A DNA stretch of 64,000 nucleotides from Melioribacter roseus (GTDB lineage Bacteria > Bacteroidota > Ignavibacteria > Ignavibacteriales > Melioribacteraceae), in assembly GCA_020722065.1 (NCBI GenBank), contig DYLK01000006.1, forward strand, positions 46,885 through 110,884, written 5' to 3'. The notes under the pieces are model-generated. The model was not told the DNA's origin. It ran no database searches and was given only the letters and a program-made list of their open reading frames with translations. Below are positions 58,999-64,000 of the stretch, in pieces (positions within the stretch are counted from its first letter, which is position 1; the number at the start of each line of letters is the position of its first letter). The position numbers were made by a program, and so were the translations under genes.

Positions 58999-59029
58999 TT
59001 GGCAGATTTAGAGATTCTTAATTTTTTGA
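58999..59029 (+). promoter_or_regulatory. candidate promoter of lgt
   Basis: TTTG (58999-59002) is followed after 19 bases by ATTTTTTG (59022-59029), which matches six of eight positions of TAnnTTTG. The box ends 27 bases before the lgt ATG, the same spacing as at proS and the hybrid kinase. Confidence 0.42.
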
Positions 59030-59055
59030 GTAAATTGCAGAAAAAAAATTAAATT

Positions 59056-59829
59056 ATGATTATTTGGAACGTAAACCCTGAAATTTTTCATCTCGGACCT
59101 TTTTCAATTAGATGGTACGGTTTGCTTTTTGCACTTGGATTTATTATCGGACTTCAGATTTTTAATTTCATTTACAAACGAGAAAACAAAAACACTGAAG
59201 ATCTCAACGATTTACTCTGGTTTATGGTGGTTGGAACTGTTTTGGGGGCAAGATTGGGACATTGTTTTTTCTACGAACCAGCATATTATCTCAGTCATCC
59301 GTTAGAAATATTGCAAGTTTGGAAAGGTGGCTTGGCAAGTCACGGAGCCGCAATTGGAATTCTAATTGTTCTTTATCTTTATTCAAAGAAAAAACAAAAT
59401 CAGCCATTTTTTTGGTTGCTTGATAGAATTGTAATAACCGTAGCACTCGCTGGTTCGTTTATCAGATTGGGGAATTTGTTCAATTCCGAAATAATTGGCA
59501 AACCAACTTCTGCAAATTGGGGATTCATTTTTGTTAGAGTTGATGATATCCCACGATACCCAACACAACTATTTGAAGCAACTGCATATTTTATTGTTTT
59601 TGTCATTTTAGCTTGGATTTACCTCAAATTTTCCCAAAAAATTAAAGATGGATTTTTATTTGGCTTGTTTTTAATTCTTGTATTTGCTTTTCGATTTATA
59701 ATTGAATTTTTTAAGGAAAATCAAACAACTTTTGAAAATGGAATGGCATTTAATATGGGACAATTATTAAGTATTCCATTTGTTTTATTAGGAACATATT
59801 TTGTGATAAAATCATTAAAAAATTCTTAA
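59056..59829 (+). CDS. lgt: prolipoprotein diacylglyceryl transferase Lgt
   Basis: Lgt transfers diacylglycerol from phosphatidylglycerol to the lipobox Cys of prolipoproteins in the inner membrane. The 257-residue protein has seven hydrophobic segments. Family motifs are IRWYGLLFALGFIIGL, GGLASHGAAIGIL with the essential His, and FIRLGNLFNSEIIGKPT with the essential Arg and Asn. The C-terminal RFIIEFFKENQ is also typical. It is first in a plus-strand run with the next three genes. Confidence 0.96.
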   Translation: MIIWNVNPEIFHLGPFSIRWYGLLFALGFIIGLQIFNFIYKRENKNTEDLNDLLWFMVVGTVLGARLGHCFFYEPAYYLSHPLEILQVWKGGLASHGAAIGILIVLYLYSKKKQNQPFFWLLDRIVITVALAGSFIRLGNLFNSEIIGKPTSANWGFIFVRVDDIPRYPTQLFEATAYFIVFVILAWIYLKFSQKIKDGFLFGLFLILVFAFRFIIEFFKENQTTFENGMAFNMGQLLSIPFVLLGTYFVIKSLKNS

Positions 59830-59830
59830 A

Positions 59831-60259
59831 ATGGAAAAAAAGGTTTTCATTGAAAAATGGACAAATATTATAAGCGACGAATTAAAAATCGCTTTCCCAA
59901 AACCATATTTAGAATCTTCTGAAGTTGAAATGATTGAAATCCCAAAAATTCATTTAAAAATTGGTTCGGAATTATTCGGATATTTTGAATTGATAGACAT
60001 AAACGGCAACACAATTTTTCAGGCAAATTCAATTTATCAAGCAAAATACATTTTATATGCAAACAGAATTTTGCCAGGAGTAATTGAAATTCCAAAAATT
60101 GAAGAAGAAATTAAAAATATTGTAAAAAAATACGAGGAAAAAATCGATTCCTTTTCAATCAAAATAAAAGAAGATTTTCAGAAAATATTTGATAGATCAG
60201 ATGGGCTTTTAGAAACTTCAAACCAAATATTTAAACGGTTAAATCTTTTAAGATATTAG
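59831..60259 (+). CDS. unknown soluble protein between lgt and the rRNA methyltransferase
   Basis: I do not recognise this 142-residue protein. It has a mixed alpha/beta N-terminal part (IPKIHLKIGSELFGYFELID, IFQANSIYQAKYILYANRIL) and a charged helical C-terminus (EEIKNIVKKYEEKIDSFSIK). There is no signal peptide or membrane segment. It starts one base after the lgt stop and ends four bases before the methyltransferase, so it is co-transcribed. Function is open. Confidence 0.6.
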   Translation: MEKKVFIEKWTNIISDELKIAFPKPYLESSEVEMIEIPKIHLKIGSELFGYFELIDINGNTIFQANSIYQAKYILYANRILPGVIEIPKIEEEIKNIVKKYEEKIDSFSIKIKEDFQKIFDRSDGLLETSNQIFKRLNLLRY

Positions 60260-60263
60260 AGAT

Positions 60264-61688
60264 ATGGAATTAAGCGAAAACATTTCAAATTATATTTTAT
60301 CGCGTTTCGGAGAAGATTATCTTGAAAAATATAAAGACTATGTAAATTCAGATTTTACAACTTTTTTGAGATTCCCAAAATTTACTGATAATTCAAAAAT
60401 AATTTCAGATTTAACCAAATATGGAATTCAAATTGAGACTGTAGAAAATATTCCTTTTGTTTATAAAGTTTTATCTGGAAACGAAAAAATTGGAAAGACA
60501 TTAGAATTCAATCTTGGTAAATATTACATTCAAAGTTTGTCATCAATGTTGCCACCCATTGTGCTAAATCCAACTGTAATCGACAAAACATTAGATTTAT
60601 GTGCAGCGCCAGGTTCAAAAACTACCCAACTCGCTGATTTTATGCAAAATAACGGGACACTAATTGCAAATGAAATCAGTATGGATAGAATTAAAATGCT
60701 GGTTCACAATCTTGATAAAATGAATTTTACAAATTTTGGAGTTCTAAACACAAAAGGAGAACTTCTGAACAAAAATTTTTATCAATATTTTGATAAAGTA
60801 TTAGTCGATGCACCTTGCAGTGCTTTGGGAATTATCCAAAAAAAGAATGAAGTATCTAATTGGTGGAAACTTTCACAAGCAGAAAAATTAGCCGATTTGC
60901 AAACTCGCTTACTTATTAGCGGAATAAAAATGGCAAAAGTTGGCGGAGAAATTGTTTATTCAACTTGTACGCTAACTCTCGAAGAAAACGAGCTTGTTGT
61001 AAACACAATATTAAAGAATTATCCTGTTGAATTGATGGAAATTAGTTTGCCAATAAAATCTAATTCGGGCTTTACAAAATATGGAAATGAACAATTAAAT
61101 CCAGAAATAAAAAAAACACATAGAATTGTTCCTTGGGAAAGTAATTCCGAAGGGTTTTTCATTTGTAAATTCCGAAAGTTTGATGAAACAGAAAAACCAG
61201 CCAAAGTAGATAAAATGTCTTCTGAATTGAGATTTAAATCACATAAAGATAAAAATGTGAGCAAATACCTTGTTAATCTTGAAAAAGAATTTGATATTGC
61301 TTACCCAATTTTTAAAAATTTTAAATATTTGGTTAAAAATACCGATATTTATTTTGTATCAGAAAATTTTGAAATTGAAAACATTGATATGTTTTTACGT
61401 GTTGGTGCAAAGTTTGGTAGTATCGATAAAAACGATAAAGTAAATTTACACACACTTGCATCACAAATTTTGGGAAATCACATTGGGAGAAATTTGATTG
61501 AACTAACCCAAAAAGAAATGGAGATTTATTTAGGTGGTGGAATAATCAGAAACAAAGATTTTGGAGTTTTCGGCCAAAAAATTGTTCGATTTAATGATAT
61601 GATTGTTGGAACCGCAGTCAATTTTAAGGAAGGCTTAAAAAGCCAATTTCCTCGTTCGCATAGAACACAAACTATTATTTTAGAGTAA
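60264..61688 (+). CDS. rRNA cytosine-C5 methyltransferase (NOL1/NOP2/Sun family, RsmF-like)
   Basis: This 474-residue SAM-dependent enzyme makes m5C in rRNA. The SAM site is LCAAPGSKTTQLADFM. The two catalytic cysteines are Cys185 in VDAPCSALGI (motif IV) and Cys235 in YSTCTLTLEENE (motif VI). About 150 residues after the core, including SQFPRSHRTQTIILE at the end, form an RsmF/PUA-like RNA-binding tail. RsmF modifies C1407 of 16S rRNA in E. coli; the exact site here is not known. Confidence 0.9.
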   Translation: MELSENISNYILSRFGEDYLEKYKDYVNSDFTTFLRFPKFTDNSKIISDLTKYGIQIETVENIPFVYKVLSGNEKIGKTLEFNLGKYYIQSLSSMLPPIVLNPTVIDKTLDLCAAPGSKTTQLADFMQNNGTLIANEISMDRIKMLVHNLDKMNFTNFGVLNTKGELLNKNFYQYFDKVLVDAPCSALGIIQKKNEVSNWWKLSQAEKLADLQTRLLISGIKMAKVGGEIVYSTCTLTLEENELVVNTILKNYPVELMEISLPIKSNSGFTKYGNEQLNPEIKKTHRIVPWESNSEGFFICKFRKFDETEKPAKVDKMSSELRFKSHKDKNVSKYLVNLEKEFDIAYPIFKNFKYLVKNTDIYFVSENFEIENIDMFLRVGAKFGSIDKNDKVNLHTLASQILGNHIGRNLIELTQKEMEIYLGGGIIRNKDFGVFGQKIVRFNDMIVGTAVNFKEGLKSQFPRSHRTQTIILE

Positions 61689-61694
61689 AAAATT

Positions 61695-61913
61695 ATGACA
61701 AAATTTGAAACAGATAAAGAAAAACTAACCAGCCCATTTGATAATTGGTCAATAAAAGATGGTGATTATAACCGCGAAGGTTATTCATACGACCGTTCGC
61801 ACGAAGAGTTGCTAAAAGATGAGAAAAGAACAAATATTATATGGAGTACCGTTTTTTTATCACTTGGCTTTATAATTATTGTTCTTATAATTCATTTTAT
61901 TTCAATTAGTTAA
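61695..61913 (+). CDS. unknown small single-pass membrane protein
   Basis: I do not recognise this 72-residue protein. The first 48 residues are charged (DKEKLTSPFDNWSIKDGDYN, DRSHEELLKDEKR), and a C-terminal helix (IIWSTVFLSLGFIIIVLIIHFI) anchors it in the membrane. It follows the methyltransferase by six bases and overlaps the converging gene by four bases. Confidence 0.55.
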   Translation: MTKFETDKEKLTSPFDNWSIKDGDYNREGYSYDRSHEELLKDEKRTNIIWSTVFLSLGFIIIVLIIHFISIS

Positions 61914-62188
61914 CCTTCTTCTGAAAACATTTTAAATTGCTGGAAAAGGTTAACTGCGGTTTCAAAATCGAAGCGAGTGCGAATTAAAAATGCTTCATCC
62001 CGCGAATTTGCAGAAGGTGGTTCATCTTCCCATTCAAAATTTGAGTTTAGTACTTTATTATTTTTTGTATCAATTATAGCCCACTTGGAAATCCCGTCCT
62101 TTCGTGATTTCATCACAAGATTAATATTTGCACCAAGCGAAAATCGCGTTGCAACATCAAACCATTCTGCTTTTTCTTCTGTTGTCAT
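61910..62188 (-). CDS. unknown small soluble protein next to proS
   Basis: I do not recognise this 92-residue protein. It is soluble, with a beta-like centre (ISKWAIIDTKNNKVLNSNFE) and helices at both ends (EKAEWFDVATRF, FDFETAVNLFQQFKM). It lies 49 bases downstream of proS on the same strand and may be co-transcribed with it. It converges with the membrane protein gene at 61695, overlapping by four bases. Confidence 0.55.
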   Translation of the reverse strand: MTTEEKAEWFDVATRFSLGANINLVMKSRKDGISKWAIIDTKNNKVLNSNFEWEDEPPSANSRDEAFLIRTRFDFETAVNLFQQFKMFSEEG

Positions 62189-62237
62189 TTCAAGCCAAAT
62201 ATTAATTTCTTTTTATAGTTTCATTAATCGTATTATT

Positions 62238-63920
62238 TTACCTTTTTTTTAATTCTTCAATTAATTTGTCGGCGGCTACCGAGAATTTCTCACCGGTTTT
62301 ACGGATTTTAAGATCAATTTTATTTTCTTTTAATCCACGTTCGCCGATAATTATCTGAATTGGAATTCCTATTAAATCGGCATCTGCAAATTTTGCACCA
62401 GCTTGAACATTTACTCTATCATCAAAAAGAACATCAAATTTTTCTGATTTTAACTTTTCATAGATTTTAGTTGCAGCACTTGCCATTTCATCTTTTTTCA
62501 TATTTAAAGCAATCAATTCAAAATCAAATGGTTTTAGGTTATCATTCCAAATTATTCCATTTTCATCATAATTTTGTTCGATAAAACAAGCCAAAACACG
62601 TTCAACTCCAATTCCATAACTTCCCATCACAATTGGATTATCTTTTCCATTTTCATCTAGAAAAGTTGCTCCGAGTGCGTCTGAATATTTGGTCCCAAGT
62701 TTGAAGATGTGTCCTAATTCAATTGCTTTAAAAACATCCAAATTACTTTCGCAACGTGTACATTTTTCACCAGCTTCCACAGTTCTTAAGTCGAAATATT
62801 CTGCGGTGGGGACATCTCTTTCCATATCAATTCCGCCAATGTGAAAATCATTTTTATTTGCTCCACTGTACAAATTTTTTCCTCCACGCAAGCGATTATC
62901 AGCAAGAATTCTGAAATTAAAATTAATTGGTCCAATTGAACCAGCATCTGCCCCCGAAATATTTTTCAACTCTTCTGGATGTGCGGGACGAATTTCGCCG
63001 CCCAAAACTGATTCCAATTTCGTTTCATTTACTTCATCATTTCCTGACATTAAAACTAAAATTGGTTGATTATTATGAATATAAATTCTTGATTTTGCGG
63101 TTTCTGTTTCTTTTATTCTTAAAAATTCACAAAGTTCATCTATACTTTTAATGTTTGGGGTTGAAATTTCAAAAATTTCCTTTTCCTCCAAATTCCATTT
63201 AATAGGTTCGATAATCGATTTTGCAACTTCAACATTTGCAGCGTAACCGCAATGTTCGCAATAAGCAACTGTATCTTCACCAGCATCGGATTTTACCATA
63301 AATTCTTCTGATTTACTTCCGCCCATTGCTCCGCTTGAAGCACCAACAACGAAATATTTTAATCCGCATCTATCAAATATTCTGCGATATGCTTTGTCGT
63401 GTTTTTTGTATGAAATATCAAGATTTTCAAATGATGAATCAAAAGAATAAGCATCTTTCATAAGGAATTGTCTTCCACGAATAACGCCACTTCGCGGGCG
63501 AGCTTCATTTCGGAATTTCGTTTGAATTTGATACCAAATTTGTGGCATTTCTTTATATGAATTAATATTTCCTTTTGCGTGATAAGTCATTATTTCTTCG
63601 TGAGTTGGCGCCAAAACATAGTCGCGATTTTTCAGATGAAACATTGTATCGCCAAAAGCTTCAACTCGGTTTGTTTCTTCCCAAATTTCTTTCGGATTTA
63701 ATGCCGGAAGATGAAATTCTTGTCCACCAATTGCGTCCATTTCTTCGCGAATTATTTCGGTTACTTTTTTTATCATTTTATAACCAAGTGGCAAAAAACT
63801 ATAAATTCCAGCCGAAAGCATTCGAACCATTCCCGAACGAAGCATTAAAATATGACTTGGAATTATTGCATCTGTTGGTGTTTCCTTTAATGTTGGAATA
63901 AAGACTTCAGAGAATTTCAT
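62238..63920 (-). CDS. proS: prolyl-tRNA synthetase, bacterial type with editing insertion
   Basis: This 560-residue class II synthetase charges tRNA-Pro. Motif 1 lies near LRSGMVRMLSAGIYSFLPLG, motif 2 near WYQIQTKFRNEARPRSGVIR, and motif 3 near GSYGIGVERVLACFIEQN. The INS editing domain that removes misacylated alanine fills about residues 225-385 and ends in GGKNLYSGANKNDFHIGGID. The C-terminal anticodon-binding domain ends at DKLIEELKKR. Cys pairs in CEHCGY and CTRCESN are typical of the bacterial form. A clear promoter lies 27 bases upstream. Confidence 0.97.
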   Translation of the reverse strand: MKFSEVFIPTLKETPTDAIIPSHILMLRSGMVRMLSAGIYSFLPLGYKMIKKVTEIIREEMDAIGGQEFHLPALNPKEIWEETNRVEAFGDTMFHLKNRDYVLAPTHEEIMTYHAKGNINSYKEMPQIWYQIQTKFRNEARPRSGVIRGRQFLMKDAYSFDSSFENLDISYKKHDKAYRRIFDRCGLKYFVVGASSGAMGGSKSEEFMVKSDAGEDTVAYCEHCGYAANVEVAKSIIEPIKWNLEEKEIFEISTPNIKSIDELCEFLRIKETETAKSRIYIHNNQPILVLMSGNDEVNETKLESVLGGEIRPAHPEELKNISGADAGSIGPINFNFRILADNRLRGGKNLYSGANKNDFHIGGIDMERDVPTAEYFDLRTVEAGEKCTRCESNLDVFKAIELGHIFKLGTKYSDALGATFLDENGKDNPIVMGSYGIGVERVLACFIEQNYDENGIIWNDNLKPFDFELIALNMKKDEMASAATKIYEKLKSEKFDVLFDDRVNVQAGAKFADADLIGIPIQIIIGERGLKENKIDLKIRKTGEKFSVAADKLIEELKKR

Positions 63921-63946
63921 TGATTTTACCTTAATATTTTAGAGAG

Positions 63947-63977
63947 CAAAAATATAAAACACAGCCATTAAAACAAA
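63947..63977 (-). promoter_or_regulatory. Bacteroidota-type promoter of proS
   Basis: On the minus strand TTTG (63977-63974) is followed after exactly 19 bases by TATTTTTG (63954-63947), a full match to the known TTTG-N19-TAnnTTTG promoter of Bacteroidota. It ends 27 bases before the proS ATG. This is the best promoter match in the window. Confidence 0.7.
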
Positions 63978-64000
63978 GTTACAATAACAAAGAATAAGTA

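Overview
The window is visibly A+T-rich and densely coded, with most genes on the minus strand. The organism is a flagellated Gram-negative bacterium: FlgH and FlgI, the outer-membrane and peptidoglycan rings of the flagellum, are both present. Several upstream regions carry a Bacteroidota-type promoter, TTTG-N19-TAnnTTTG, about 26-28 bases before the start codon, and many genes lack a strong Shine-Dalgarno sequence. With a complete flagellar export set, this points to a flagellated member of the Bacteroidota/Chlorobiota/Ignavibacteriota neighbourhood. That placement is inference; no marker gene could be searched.

Layout. (1) 1-7.9 kb, minus strand: a housekeeping run transcribed valS, era, a DMT-family permease, acyP, ispF, ptsN, hisS, rlmB, tRNA-Ala(GGC). 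(2) 8.0-13.7 kb, minus strand: a three-gene unit of a membrane protein, a tripeptidyl-peptidase-II-like secreted subtilase and an OPT oligopeptide transporter, closed by a perfect 37-base palindrome. (3) 13.7-44.5 kb, minus strand: one almost gapless motility cluster. In transcription order it holds fliL, M, N, O, P, Q, R, flhB, flhA, flhF, flhG, a small membrane protein, fliA (sigma-28), two HDOD proteins, a degenerate histidine kinase, an unknown membrane protein, a FliK-like protein, an unknown 63-residue protein, flgF, G, A, H, I, a FlgJ-lytic transglycosylase fusion, flgN, flgK, flgL, a first motAB pair, fliW, csrA, a receiver-HPt protein, a second motAB pair, a single receiver, a receiver fused to a phosphoacceptor helix domain, an unknown protein and a PAS histidine kinase. 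(4) 44.4-44.9 kb: a gene-free 517-base junction with inverted repeats. (5) 44.9-64 kb: mixed-strand genes for a nitronate monooxygenase/FabK-like enzyme, a flavin reductase, HtpX, SlyD, an exonuclease, a P-type ATPase, two paralogous unknown membrane proteins, a sirtuin, an operon of hybrid kinase, NusG paralogue, YhaM-like nuclease and TPR protein, Lgt, an rRNA methyltransferase and ProS.

How the genes work together. Region 3 encodes the export gate (FliOPQR, FlhAB), switch parts (FliM, FliN), placement GTPases (FlhF, FlhG), the sigma-28 factor, the distal rod, rings and hook-filament junction, the CsrA-FliW translational switch for flagellin, and two stators whose MotB channel helices differ in type. 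Mixed among them is a signalling set with split domains: a complete kinase, a lone receiver, a receiver-HPt, a receiver with a DHp-like helix pair but no ATPase domain, a histidine kinase that has lost its phosphoacceptor His and ATP-site motifs, and twin HDOD proteins. This looks like a motility-specific phosphorelay or scaffold and is the most interesting part of the window. Genes for the MS ring, C-ring FliG, export ATPase, proximal rod, hook, flagellin and chemotaxis array are absent and must lie elsewhere.

No CRISPR array, insertion sequence, phage or integrase gene was seen.
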